DNA of 64,000 nucleotides from Neorhizobium sp. JUb45. GTDB taxonomy: Bacteria; Pseudomonadota; Alphaproteobacteria; Rhizobiales; Rhizobiaceae. Positions 44,842 to 52,019 of the stretch are shown here, in pieces (position 1 is the first letter of the stretch; each line of letters starts with the position of its first letter). The notes below the pieces were generated by a model. The model made no database searches. It was not told the origin of the DNA and saw nothing but the letters and a program-made list of their open reading frames with translations. Made by a program: the position numbers and the translations under genes. Where the stretch lies: the NCBI RefSeq assembly GCF_004343585.1, contig NZ_SLYW01000015.1, positions 1 to 64,000 on the forward strand, written 5' to 3'.

Positions 44842-45945
44842 ATGACAGACACGATCCCGGCAGAGACCTTCCGCAAAATCATCCATGTAGACATGGATGC
44901 GTTCTATGCGTCGGTCGAGCAGCGGGACAATCCGGAGCTGCGCGGCAGGCCGTTGGCCGTCGGCGGTGCTGCCGCCCGCGGCGTCGTGGCGGCCGCCAGC
45001 TATGAGGCCCGCAAATTCGGGGTCCATTCGGCTATGCCGTCGGTCACGGCGGCGCGTAAATGCCCGGATCTGATTTTTGTGAAGCCAAGGTTCGAAGTGT
45101 ATCGTGCCGTTTCGCAGCAGATCCGCGAGATTTTTGCCGAATACACGCCTCTTATCGAGCCCTTGTCACTGGACGAGGCTTATCTCGACGTGACGGAAAA
45201 CCTGAAGGGCATGCCGATCGCCACAGAGATCGCGCTGGAAATCCGCGCAAAGATCAAAGCGACGACCGGCCTCAACGCATCGGCCGGGATTTCCTATAAC
45301 AAGTTCCTGGCCAAGATGGCGTCGGACCTCAACAAACCCAATGGCCAAGCCGTGATCACGCCGAAGAACGGCCCGGCTTTTGTCGGAGGCCTCGCCGTCA
45401 AGAAATTCCATGGTGTCGGGCCGGCCACCGCCGAGAAGATGCATCGGCTCGGTATCGAGACCGGCGCAGATCTCAAGGCGCAGTCTCTCACTTTCCTGAC
45501 ACAGAATTTCGGAAAGTCCGGTCCCTATTTCTACGGCATCGCCCGCGGCATCGATAATCGTCAGGTTCGGCCCGACCGCGTGCGAAAATCCGTTGGCGCC
45601 GAAGATACGTTCAGCCAAGATATCGACGATCTTGATCTGGCGACGAGCGAATTGAAGCCGTTGGCGGAGAAGGTCTGGAGCTATTGCGAGGGAAAAGGTT
45701 TCAGCGGCAAGACCGTCACCGTGAAGATCAAATATTCCGACTTCACCCAGGCGACGCGCAGCAAGACCACCGCCCTTCCCTTTGCCAACGGCAACGAGAT
45801 TCTTGAAGCAGCAACAGGGCTTCTCGCGACCGTCTATCCGTTCAAGCTGTCGGTGCGGTTGCTTGGCGTGACCCTATCCTCGCTAACGAACGATCAGGGC
45901 GAAGATGGCGATGAGGATCAGTCGCAATTGGATTTCGGGATGTAG
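44842..45945 (+). CDS. dinB: DNA polymerase IV (Y-family)
   Basis: A 367-residue translesion polymerase. KIIHVDMDAFYASVEQRDNP (catalytic Asp in DMDAF), GVVAAASYEARKFGVHSAMP, SLDEAYLDV (catalytic Asp-Glu), SAGISYNKFLAKMASDLNKPNG and the helix-hairpin-helix FHGVGPATAEKMHRLGI are all present. The little-finger domain follows from about residue 240. ATG 44842 places the catalytic block at the N-terminus as in homologues; upstream in-frame codons do not match. It lies next to other repair-gene relics and an exonuclease gene. The C-terminal beta-clamp motif is probably QSQLDFGM. Confidence 0.92.
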   Translation: MTDTIPAETFRKIIHVDMDAFYASVEQRDNPELRGRPLAVGGAAARGVVAAASYEARKFGVHSAMPSVTAARKCPDLIFVKPRFEVYRAVSQQIREIFAEYTPLIEPLSLDEAYLDVTENLKGMPIATEIALEIRAKIKATTGLNASAGISYNKFLAKMASDLNKPNGQAVITPKNGPAFVGGLAVKKFHGVGPATAEKMHRLGIETGADLKAQSLTFLTQNFGKSGPYFYGIARGIDNRQVRPDRVRKSVGAEDTFSQDIDDLDLATSELKPLAEKVWSYCEGKGFSGKTVTVKIKYSDFTQATRSKTTALPFANGNEILEAATGLLATVYPFKLSVRLLGVTLSSLTNDQGEDGDEDQSQLDFGM

Positions 45946-45952
45946 GTAGAAA

Positions 45953-46109
45953 CGAAAAAGCCTGCGCAGGAGGAGTGCGCAGGCTTTTCGAAATCATTGG
46001 ACACCGGCTGGGAGGAGGAGTGCCGCTGTCCATTCATGCTACCCTTGGGAGGAGGAGTGGGCCGCATGAAACCCGAAGCTCTGTGGGAGGAGGTACATCG
46101 CTTCGTTGG
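45953..46109 (-). ncRNA. Anti-Shine-Dalgarno small RNA, alpha-r14 (NfeR1)-like
   Basis: On the minus strand four consecutive hairpins each expose a CCUCC-containing loop complementary to Shine-Dalgarno sequences: 46074-46105 (CGAAGC/GCTTCG), 46033-46070 (TTCATGC/GCATGAA), 45999-46031 (GGACA-CGGC stem) and 45960-45984 (GCCTGCGCA/TGCGCAGGC). The last is followed by TTTTTCG and is a Rho-independent terminator. A -10-like TATATA at 46116-46121 lies upstream. This matches the rhizobial alpha-r14 sRNA family, defined by CCUCCUCCC loops. Expected size is about 155 nt. Such RNAs block translation initiation of mRNAs such as those for ABC transporters. Confidence 0.82.
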
Positions 46110-46115
46110 AGTTGT

Positions 46116-46143
46116 TATATACGATCCCTCACGCCGGGTCAGA
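46116..46143 (-). promoter_or_regulatory. Predicted promoter of the anti-SD sRNA
   Basis: On the minus strand TCTGAC (46138-46143) and TATATA (46116-46121) are separated by 16 bases, giving a start near 46109. The -35 is a partial match to rhizobial CTTGAC. Confidence 0.5.
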
Positions 46144-46210
46144 GGCTGTGTCGCAGCCCAGCTATGCGCAATATGCAAATCCGAAAATTCATCTTCCTCA
46201 TTTCGAACCG

Positions 46211-47089
46211 CTAGGCGCGGAAACGGTTAAAGGCGGTCAGATACTTGATGGGCGGATCTGCTTCCGGATATCGGTAGATTTCGGTGCGCAGATAGTGAAG
46301 CTCGTCGGCAAGATCGGGCTCGTCCACTTCGACCCACCATGATTTCGGCCGTCCTTCGCTTCCATCCGACCATCGGTATCCACGCGCCTTCAGGTGATCC
46401 TTCAGGTCGAATGGGCTGTTTTCGGCAAAAATGCGTACGCGGGATTTCAGACTGGCTCGGTAGAGTTCTGAAAACGCCGTCTCCGCGCCTTCGTTAGGTT
46501 TTCGATCCATAACCTCCAGCAAGGCGAAACAGTCATCGAGCGCTCTGTGGCCGTCATGGAAATAGCCGGCCTGACCGATGAGATATCCAAGCTTCGTTCC
46601 CTCGAAACCGCGCGCCGACCAGTCAATCTCCGCATTCGAGCAGGCCCAGGCCTTATCCGAGAATATCGGAGAAAACGCTTCACAGAACGGGCGGTCAAAG
46701 CTGGCATTGTGCGCGATCACGAGATCGGCGGGCGCGACAAGTTCGTTGACACGCTGCATATCAATCGCCTGACCGGTCACCATTTCGTCTGTCATGCCGG
46801 TCAGCTTGGTAATCTCGGGCGGGATGGATTTCTCGGGCTGCCGGAGACCACCATAGCTGCCCGTTATGTCGCCAACCGCACCGGCATGATCAAACGTGAA
46901 GGCGATCAGGCCTATCTCGATAATCTCTTCCTTGCGAGGGCTGAGCCCGGTTGTCTCGGTATCGAGGATGATGCCTCTCAATGGAAATTCGGGCCGGATT
47001 ATTGCTGCGATCTCGCGTTGCTCAAGTTTTTGCAGAATGCGGAAGCGCCCGGTACCGGACAGATGTGCGACCATCTCCGCCTCGGTCAT
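46211..47089 (-). CDS. 3'-5' exonuclease, DnaQ-like DEDDh type
   Basis: A 292-residue protein with exonuclease motifs Exo I ILDTETTGLSP (about residues 41-51), Exo II VIAHNASFDRPF and Exo III GHRALDDCFALL, giving the DEDDh residue set. Residues about 225-290 form an extra C-terminal domain with YRWSDGSEGRPKSWWVEV, seen in a subset of DnaQ-like proteins. It may trim DNA or RNA ends in repair. The start ATG lies in an AT-poor stretch without a strong ribosome binding site. The gene ends close to the sRNA promoter on the same strand. Confidence 0.86.
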   Translation of the reverse strand: MTEAEMVAHLSGTGRFRILQKLEQREIAAIIRPEFPLRGIILDTETTGLSPRKEEIIEIGLIAFTFDHAGAVGDITGSYGGLRQPEKSIPPEITKLTGMTDEMVTGQAIDMQRVNELVAPADLVIAHNASFDRPFCEAFSPIFSDKAWACSNAEIDWSARGFEGTKLGYLIGQAGYFHDGHRALDDCFALLEVMDRKPNEGAETAFSELYRASLKSRVRIFAENSPFDLKDHLKARGYRWSDGSEGRPKSWWVEVDEPDLADELHYLRTEIYRYPEADPPIKYLTAFNRFRA

Positions 47090-47350
47090 AGTCTTGCTTG
47101 TTGACTCTCGGACCGGTTACCGGCGATCAGACGATGGCGACGCAGACAGATTGTCGGAAAACATATCGAACTGGGTGGGCAAATCTGACTGTCCTATCGC
47201 AGAGCACGCGAACGGCTACCACGATGATCGATTTCAGTCATGCAGTGACTGAGTCTTGAGCAGATTCGAACCGACGATCCATAGTTGGATCGCAATAAAC
47301 TACCGAGGTTTTTGGCTTTTCATCTTCAACGCATTGATGTGCAAACGAGC
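47090..47350. other. Intergenic region, no gene seen
   Basis: It contains a short stretch TTCGAACCGACGATCC (47265-47280) resembling a tRNA T-arm complement, but no foldable tRNA. Nothing else was identified. Confidence 0.35.
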
Positions 47351-47373
47351 GGGGCCGGCACTATGCCGGCCCC
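47351..47373 (-). terminator. Hairpin terminator of the small stress gene
   Basis: GGGGCCGGCA and TGCCGGCCCC with a three-base loop, 11 bases beyond the stop of the minus-strand gene at 47384. A CGTTTGC tail follows on that strand. Confidence 0.65.
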
Positions 47374-47383
47374 ACAAAACTTT

Positions 47384-47692
47384 TCAGCGTCCAGACACGC
47401 GGATCGCGCCCGCGTCACCGAGGCTGCGTTGAACAGCCGCAATCTGGTCAGAAGCGATATCAGCCGAGACCTCGATTTCCCCTTCGAGCGGGGCGTCATT
47501 GCGTGATCCGCCCTCGTGCGACGCGTCGCCACCGGAAGGCTTGGAGCCTATTGTGTTTCGATCGGTCGCAGACTGGATGAAGATGTCTGGGCGCGAAACC
47601 CCGTGTTGCTGCACTAGATGCTCGACGGCAAGGTCTGCTGCTTCGCGCGTATCAAACGTAGCGCGGATGGTGGTGGTGCTATCGTCGGCCAT
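47384..47692 (-). CDS. Small stress-associated hypothetical protein
   Basis: A 102-residue acidic protein, MADDSTTTIRATFDTREAAD at the N-terminus, with a ferredoxin-like alternating pattern (TFDTREAADLAVEHLVQ...DIFIQSA, later EVSADIASDQIAAVQRSL). This resembles general-stress-protein-17M-type proteins in Rhizobiaceae, which is a tentative assignment. A GAAAC-N16-CGTT element lies upstream on the minus strand (47728-47752), one mismatch from the EcfG promoter. It is divergent from the next stress genes. Confidence 0.65.
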   Translation of the reverse strand: MADDSTTTIRATFDTREAADLAVEHLVQQHGVSRPDIFIQSATDRNTIGSKPSGGDASHEGGSRNDAPLEGEIEVSADIASDQIAAVQRSLGDAGAIRVSGR

Positions 47693-47727
47693 GAGGCTGT
47701 CTCCTGTTTCAAGAGGTCACAACTACA

Positions 47728-47752
47728 AACGCAGGGAATTGCGGCTGGTTTC
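47728..47752 (-). promoter_or_regulatory. EcfG-like promoter, one mismatch
   Basis: On the minus strand GAAAC (47748-47752), 16 bases, CGTT (47728-47731). The general-stress consensus is GGAAC-N16/17-CGTT. Confidence 0.45.
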
Positions 47753-47778
47753 GTTGACCGACGATGATTGAAACAAAC

Positions 47779-47803
47779 GGAACCTTACGCCTCAGCAAGT
47801 GTT
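47779..47803 (+). promoter_or_regulatory. EcfG-like promoter
   Basis: GGAAC (47779-47783), 16 bases, TGTT (47800-47803), 27 bases before the next gene. Confidence 0.55.
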
Positions 47804-47829
47804 CGTGGATGGAACCCAGGAGGACACCG

Positions 47830-48300
47830 ATGACCCCGCCGAAATCCCCAGCAGTCGAGGCTCTTGAACAAGAACAAGCGCGGCTATCCCAAGGCACCGA
47901 ATCCGAACTCGAGGCTAGTCTGAAAGGCTCATTCCCGGGCTCCGACCCGGTCTCGGCGACAACAACACCCGTTCCAACCGGGATCGTGCCGTCTCTCCCA
48001 AAGGAGGTTAGCTTTGGCTCAGACGCGCCGCTCGTCGATAAGGCTCTGGCAGCGACGAGGGAGCCCGAGCAGACCGATGCGGCGACATTTGCATCTTCCC
48101 GCGAAGAGCTTGAAGCTCTGAAGGCGGAGGTGGCACGCCTGCGGGAGAGCGCCAGCGAGATCGGTTCGGCGGCAATGCGCGTCGCGAAGGCGCAAGCGTC
48201 TGATGTACTCGTTGACCTAAAGGAGCGCATCCGCGCCAAACCATTGCCGGCGGTTGGTATCGCCGCCGTCATCGGCTTCGTCTGCGGCATGAACCGTTGA
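47830..48300 (+). CDS. DUF883-like membrane-anchored stress protein
   Basis: A 156-residue protein. ATG 47830 follows CAGGAGGACACCG. Residues about 20-45 contain SFPGSDPVSATTTPVPTG, a motif seen in other small rhizobial stress proteins. Residues about 85-115 are a charged helix (SREELEALKAEVARLRESA), and the C-terminus has LPAVGIAAVIGFVCGMNR, the glycine-rich membrane anchor of ElaB/YqjD/DUF883 proteins. It is probably inner-membrane-bound with a coiled cytoplasmic part, and may interact with ribosomes like YqjD, which is speculative. It is preceded by an EcfG-like promoter. Confidence 0.68.
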   Translation: MTPPKSPAVEALEQEQARLSQGTESELEASLKGSFPGSDPVSATTTPVPTGIVPSLPKEVSFGSDAPLVDKALAATREPEQTDAATFASSREELEALKAEVARLRESASEIGSAAMRVAKAQASDVLVDLKERIRAKPLPAVGIAAVIGFVCGMNR

Positions 48301-48351
48301 TGTGACCTCAAGAGCGCAGACCGCTCAAAGTGAACCAAAATGGAGGAAAAA

Positions 48352-48564
48352 ATGGCCAACCCGGAAGACGATGCAAAAGGTCGATACGCGCCGTCCCAGG
48401 CGGATCCACATGCATCCGGCGTCCACAGCGCCAAGCCAACTGTAATAACTGGATCCGAGGACGTTACCGAGCGTAAGGTCCCGCTCGGTCAGAAAGGCCC
48501 CAATAAGGATTGGGACATAAATTTTGATCCCGCAGAAAGCAGTTCGGAAAAAACGCTAGGTTAA
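48352..48564 (+). CDS. Small hydrophilic stress protein
   Basis: A 70-residue hydrophilic, disordered-looking protein (KGRYAPSQADPHASGVHSAK, then KVPLGQKGPNKDWDINFDPA). ATG 48352 follows TGGAGGAAAAA; a second ATG four codons upstream is weaker. The family is not recognised. It lies 51 bases after the DUF883-like gene and is probably in the same transcript. Confidence 0.6.
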   Translation: MANPEDDAKGRYAPSQADPHASGVHSAKPTVITGSEDVTERKVPLGQKGPNKDWDINFDPAESSSEKTLG

Positions 48565-48604
48565 GAACTAGATTCCGAAACGTTCGACGGAAGAGGACGC
48601 CACT

Positions 48605-48748
48605 GTGACCGACGACACTCCAGACCCGACCAGCGATGCTGCGCGCAGCGACCCCGCAGTCGCGGACAAAGATCGCGAGAAGCTAAAGAAAGCGGCGGAG
48701 GATGGGCTGCGTAACGCTGAGGGCAAATTACCCAAGGACGAAGTCTAG
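48605..48748 (+). CDS. Very small hydrophilic protein (47 aa)
   Basis: A GTG start after GGAAGAGGACGCCACT gives 47 residues, highly charged and without hydrophobic stretches (DKDREKLKKAAEDGLRNAEG). It lies 40 bases after the previous gene on the same strand. Similar short proteins accompany stress clusters in Rhizobiaceae. The function is unknown and the start is tentative. Confidence 0.45.
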   Translation: MTDDTPDPTSDAARSDPAVADKDREKLKKAAEDGLRNAEGKLPKDEV

Positions 48749-48883
48749 ATCCCCGCGAACCGAAAGCGGCCGCTACTCGACAGACCGAATCCGGCTTGTC
48801 GCCCGTCGTCATAGAAGCTTGCAACGGCCAAAAACTGACTTTCGTACGACACCGTACCGTCGACACAGCGTCCGTATCACGAC

Positions 48884-48908
48884 GGAACGACGTCTGCGAG
48901 ATCACGTT
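48884..48908 (+). promoter_or_regulatory. EcfG-type general-stress promoter
   Basis: GGAAC (48884-48888), exactly 16 bases, CGTT (48905-48908), a perfect consensus match 61 bases before the ferritin-like gene. Confidence 0.75.
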
Positions 48909-48969
48909 ATCGGCCCGCACACCGCAGGGCATCGACATGCCCGGCTTCCCGTAACTCAGGAGAACAATC

Positions 48970-49470
48970 ATGGCAGAGAAGAAACTGGACGACCTGTTTC
49001 TCGATACGCTGAAGGACATTTACTTTGCGGAGAAGCAGATCCTGAAGGCATTGCCGAAAATGGCCCGCGCTTCGCAGTCCGAGGAAGGCAAGGCAGCTTT
49101 CCTGAAGCACAAAGAGCAGACGGAAGGCCAGATCGAGCGCCTCCAGCAGGTGTTCGAGCTGATCGGCAAGCCGGCGCGCGGCAAGACCTGTGAAGCCATC
49201 CAGGGCATCATTGCAGAGGCCGAAGAGATCATTGACGAGTTCAAGGGTTCGGTTGCGTTGGACGCCGGCCTGATTTCATCCGCGCAGGCCGTCGAACACT
49301 ACGAGATTGCCCGCTACGGCACTCTGAAAAGCTGGGCGAAACAGCTTGGCCTGACCGAAGCCGTGGAACTGTTCGACACCACCTTGCAGGAGGAGCTCGA
49401 GACCGATCAGCTTTTGACCCAGCTCGGCGAAGCATCCGCGAACCCCAAGGGCTCGAAGAAAGCCGCGTAA
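48970..49470 (+). CDS. Ferritin-like DUF892 protein (YciE/YciF family)
   Basis: A 166-residue all-helical protein. KKLDDLFLDTLKDIYFAEKQILKALPKMA is the DUF892 N-terminal helix pair carrying candidate metal-binding Glu. HYEIARYGTLKSWAKQLG and TTLQEELETDQLL give the second helix pair. YciE/F proteins are stress-induced ferritin-like proteins with a di-metal site of uncertain chemistry. ATG 48970 follows CAGGAGAACAATC. A consensus EcfG promoter precedes it, and manganese catalase is encoded nearby, supporting a role in oxidative or osmotic stress. Confidence 0.9.
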   Translation: MAEKKLDDLFLDTLKDIYFAEKQILKALPKMARASQSEEGKAAFLKHKEQTEGQIERLQQVFELIGKPARGKTCEAIQGIIAEAEEIIDEFKGSVALDAGLISSAQAVEHYEIARYGTLKSWAKQLGLTEAVELFDTTLQEELETDQLLTQLGEASANPKGSKKAA

Positions 49471-49528
49471 TGTAAATGGGGCCGCGCAGGAGAGCGCGGT
49501 CCCGCTACAAGCCACAAAGGGAGGAAGC

Positions 49529-49696
49529 ATGGAATCCGAACGTGACGACTGGATTACCCGCCGGGCGTACGAGCTGTGGGAACAGGCCGGAAATCCGGAT
49601 GGGCAGGAGCATCAGCATTGGACGCAAGCGAGCGCCGAGTGGGACGACAATAATGCGACGTCGCCCACGAGTTCCTGGGATGACGAAGCCGAATAA
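49529..49696 (+). CDS. DUF2934 small protein
   Basis: A 55-residue acidic protein containing ITRRAYELWEQAGNPDGQEHQHW, the DUF2934 core in which RAYxLWExxGxPxG and a terminal HW are conserved. ATG 49529 follows AAAGGGAGGAAGC. It lies 58 bases after the DUF892 gene and is probably co-transcribed. The function is unknown; such genes accompany stress loci. Confidence 0.82.
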   Translation: MESERDDWITRRAYELWEQAGNPDGQEHQHWTQASAEWDDNNATSPTSSWDDEAE

Positions 49697-49731
49697 ACGC
49701 TGTGAACGTCCCTAATGACGTCACCTGACAT

Positions 49732-49772
49732 AAAATAGGCCCTTCGAGTTTTTAACTCGGAGGGCCTGTTTT
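49732..49772. terminator. Bidirectional Rho-independent terminator
   Basis: AGGCCCTTCGAGTT and AACTCGGAGGGCCT pair around TTT with one wobble, flanked by AAAAT on the left and GTTTT on the right. Confidence 0.82.
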
Positions 49773-49836
49773 ATGTGACATTCCAAGAGCTTCCTGCTTA
49801 CACACGACCAGGGCACCCAAATCCTTGATACAGAAA

Positions 49837-49854
49837 AGCCCGCCAAGGCGGGCT
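49837..49854 (-). terminator. Terminator of the manganese catalase gene
   Basis: AGCCCGCC/GGCGGGCT stem followed on the minus strand by TTTTCTG. It lies 27 bases past the catalase stop. Confidence 0.75.
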
Positions 49855-49881
49855 CCTTTAGTCTGTGATACTTATCAAGGC

Positions 49882-50808
49882 TCAGCGAGACTTCTTGTAA
49901 AGTTTTTCGGCGATCTCGAACATTTCCTCGGGAGCATAGTCCGGCGTGAAAGCTGATGGTACGCCGACAAGCTGCTGGATCTTACCGCCGTCCGGCATTC
50001 CATCGACCACCTCAAGTTCGCCTGGAGGATCACCCGGCAGCGCGACTTCGTCGTTGCTCCAGATCCCCGCGATCTCTTTATAGTCGTTCGGGCTCCAGGT
50101 GTAGAGGCGCCGATGCGAACCCTCGTCGAGATACTTCTGGCATTCGGGAATGTTGGCGAGCGGGATGTTTGGGGTCGGCAGGAATTTCTTCACGTCCACT
50201 CCGGTGATTTTCTCCAGCGCCAGCGCGTACGCATGCGCATGCACCGAACCGCGAACAAGAAGATAGCCGCAGACCTCGCGGCCTGTAGGATCGGTCACAG
50301 TCTCGTAGACCCGCAGCTTGTGAAGCCGGGCGCCGCATTCCAGGTGAAAGTTGTGCAGCAGATCGAGAACGACGTTGCCAGTCGTGGTGATGAAGTCGTT
50401 GTTCCAGGACTGGCCGTTGCTGTTGATTGGCATCGCGCCGCCGCCACCCGATAGAAAACTCGCGGCCAAACGGATATCTGCCATATCCTTGAACGGAGCA
50501 CCGGATATGTCTCCACCGTCGCCTTCGTCACCGTCAGGAATGTCAGGCCCATTATTCAGCATCGCGACGCCGTTACTGACGAGCTCAACATGCCCGAGCT
50601 CTTCTGCCGTGATGCTGGCAACCAGGCTGTAGAAGGGCTTGAGCTTCGATTTCGAGCGGAAGTTGAACGACTGGAACATATAGTTTCCCAGCGTAGACAT
50701 TTCCCCGTATTTACCGCCGAGCAATTCTTGAAGGGCGGCTGCAGCATTTGGGTCAGCGGCTTTCGGTGCGGGCAGCTCCGCCTGGAGCTGGTCTACTCTC
50801 ATGAACAT
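49882..50808 (-). CDS. Manganese catalase
   Basis: A 308-residue non-haem catalase that converts H2O2 to water and oxygen at a di-manganese site. Ligands are recognisable by alignment to known enzymes: Glu36 (YGEMSTL), Glu70 and His73 in TAEELGHVEL, Glu157 in FHLECGARL and His190 in RGSVHAHAY. The four-helix core extends to about residue 200, followed by the usual C-terminal tail. ATG 50808 follows GAAAGGAAATCTC. A GGAAC-N16-GGTT promoter-like element lies at 50840-50864, so control by an EcfG sigma factor is likely. Confidence 0.93.
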   Translation of the reverse strand: MFMRVDQLQAELPAPKAADPNAAAALQELLGGKYGEMSTLGNYMFQSFNFRSKSKLKPFYSLVASITAEELGHVELVSNGVAMLNNGPDIPDGDEGDGGDISGAPFKDMADIRLAASFLSGGGGAMPINSNGQSWNNDFITTTGNVVLDLLHNFHLECGARLHKLRVYETVTDPTGREVCGYLLVRGSVHAHAYALALEKITGVDVKKFLPTPNIPLANIPECQKYLDEGSHRRLYTWSPNDYKEIAGIWSNDEVALPGDPPGELEVVDGMPDGGKIQQLVGVPSAFTPDYAPEEMFEIAEKLYKKSR

Positions 50809-50839
50809 GAGATTTCCTTTCGGTTTGAGACAAGCGCCC

Positions 50840-50864
50840 AACCTCATGGCATCGCGATAGTTCC
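50840..50864 (-). promoter_or_regulatory. EcfG-like promoter of the Mn-catalase gene
   Basis: On the minus strand GGAAC (50860-50864), 16 bases, GGTT (50840-50843), 32 bases before the start codon. Confidence 0.55.
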
Positions 50865-50908
50865 TCAGCTTTCACGACCGTGCGGTATCGTACCGGTTCC
50901 CGTTCACG

Positions 50909-51145
50909 TCACTCCAGACGCATGACATCCTTGAAACGCACGATGACAGCAACCGTCCCGTCTTCGCTCGTTAGCTCGAACGCCTGACCGTCCACGACGT
51001 CGCCACGCAGGATACGTTGTGAGAGAAGTTCACGCGCGGAATTGATCGCTTCCTTCCGCGCGGCCTCCAAGCTTTCGAATTCCGCGCCCTCCGGATCTGC
51101 TGCGAGATCCTGTCCGTCGCGGAGGTGAAAATAGAATTTCGGCAT
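50909..51145 (-). CDS. DUF6894-type small protein
   Basis: A 78-residue protein beginning MPKFYFHLRDGQDLAADPEG, the usual opening of a widespread rhizobial small-protein family (DUF6894): short beta strand, DG turn, then LEAARKEAINSARELLSQ helix and a terminal strand. The longer open frame is rejected because GGGGAGCG precedes ATG 51145 and the family starts there. The function is unknown. Confidence 0.75.
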   Translation of the reverse strand: MPKFYFHLRDGQDLAADPEGAEFESLEAARKEAINSARELLSQRILRGDVVDGQAFELTSEDGTVAVIVRFKDVMRLE

Positions 51146-51301
51146 GCTGGCGCTCCCCGGTTTCGAGCTACCAACCTTGAAACTGGCCACAGGTTTCCGC
51201 AGCTCGAACAATTTTTGCGACATGACGAACTGGACCTTGCCTCCTTTCGCCTTATCTCGGGCGAAGCTCCCATCCTCGAACAGTTCAGTCAGGAACCGCA
51301 T

Positions 51302-52009
51302 ATGTCGTGGACCAAGAATCGACTTCTTTCAATTCTTCCGCAGCCCGACGCGGCGTTGCTGCGCCCAAGACTGGAACCTGTCAGCCTCGCGCAGGGCGAA
51401 ATGCTGTTCCGATCCAACGAGAAGATCAGCCATGTCTTCTTCTTCGAGGGAGGACTTTCCTCAGAGATCGCTGGCAGCGATGAAACGAAGAAAATCGAAG
51501 TCGGATGCATTGGGTACGAAGGGTTTTCGGCAGTGCCCGCCGTCCTCGGGGTCGATAGCAGTCCGCACTACGCGTTCATGCAATGCGCGGGTCCGGCATT
51601 GCGTATCGGTATTGAAGAGCTGCGCGCGGTAATAGACGAAAGCCGCTTTATTCGGGACCTCCTGCTGAAATACGCGCATGTCTTTCTAATTCAGGTCGCT
51701 GCCACAGCTCTGGCCGACGGCCGCTACGACATCGAGCAGAGGCTGGCCAGATGGGTCCTGATGAGCCAGGACAGGATTGGCGACGAACTCCCGCTCACGC
51801 ACGACTTCCTGGCGCTTATGCTCGGCGTCCGTCGGTCGAGCGTGACTGATGCGCTGCATCGACTGGAAGGTTCGTTGGCGATCAAGGCTGAGCGCGGTCT
51901 GATTTCAGTCAGGGATCGCGAAACCCTCAAGGCCGTAGCAGGCCCGTCCTATGGCATGCCCGAACAAGAGTACGAAAGGCACCTCGGACAAGACTGGCGG
52001 GTACGGTGA
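51302..52009 (+). CDS. Crp/Fnr family transcriptional regulator
   Basis: A 235-residue regulator. The N-terminal cyclic-nucleotide-binding-like beta barrel spans about residues 15-130 (LSILPQPDAALL, ISHVFFFEGGLSSEIA), and the C-terminal helix-turn-helix is LTHDFLALMLGVRRSSVTDAL. There is no Fnr-type Cys cluster, and the PRxSAxxxL-type cAMP contact is not seen, so the effector is unknown. ATG 51302 follows CAGGAACCGCAT. It is convergent with the ECF sigma gene and divergent from the DUF6894 gene. Confidence 0.88.
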   Translation: MSWTKNRLLSILPQPDAALLRPRLEPVSLAQGEMLFRSNEKISHVFFFEGGLSSEIAGSDETKKIEVGCIGYEGFSAVPAVLGVDSSPHYAFMQCAGPALRIGIEELRAVIDESRFIRDLLLKYAHVFLIQVAATALADGRYDIEQRLARWVLMSQDRIGDELPLTHDFLALMLGVRRSSVTDALHRLEGSLAIKAERGLISVRDRETLKAVAGPSYGMPEQEYERHLGQDWRVR

Positions 52010-52019
52010 CCGCCCGCGG

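Noticed and set aside
45960..46100. GGAGG repeats read as a CsrA-type (GGA-loop) RNA on the plus strand
   Set aside because: The U-run, promoter-like TATATA and anti-SD logic all fit the minus strand, and Rhizobiaceae use alpha-r14-type RNAs with CCUCC loops.
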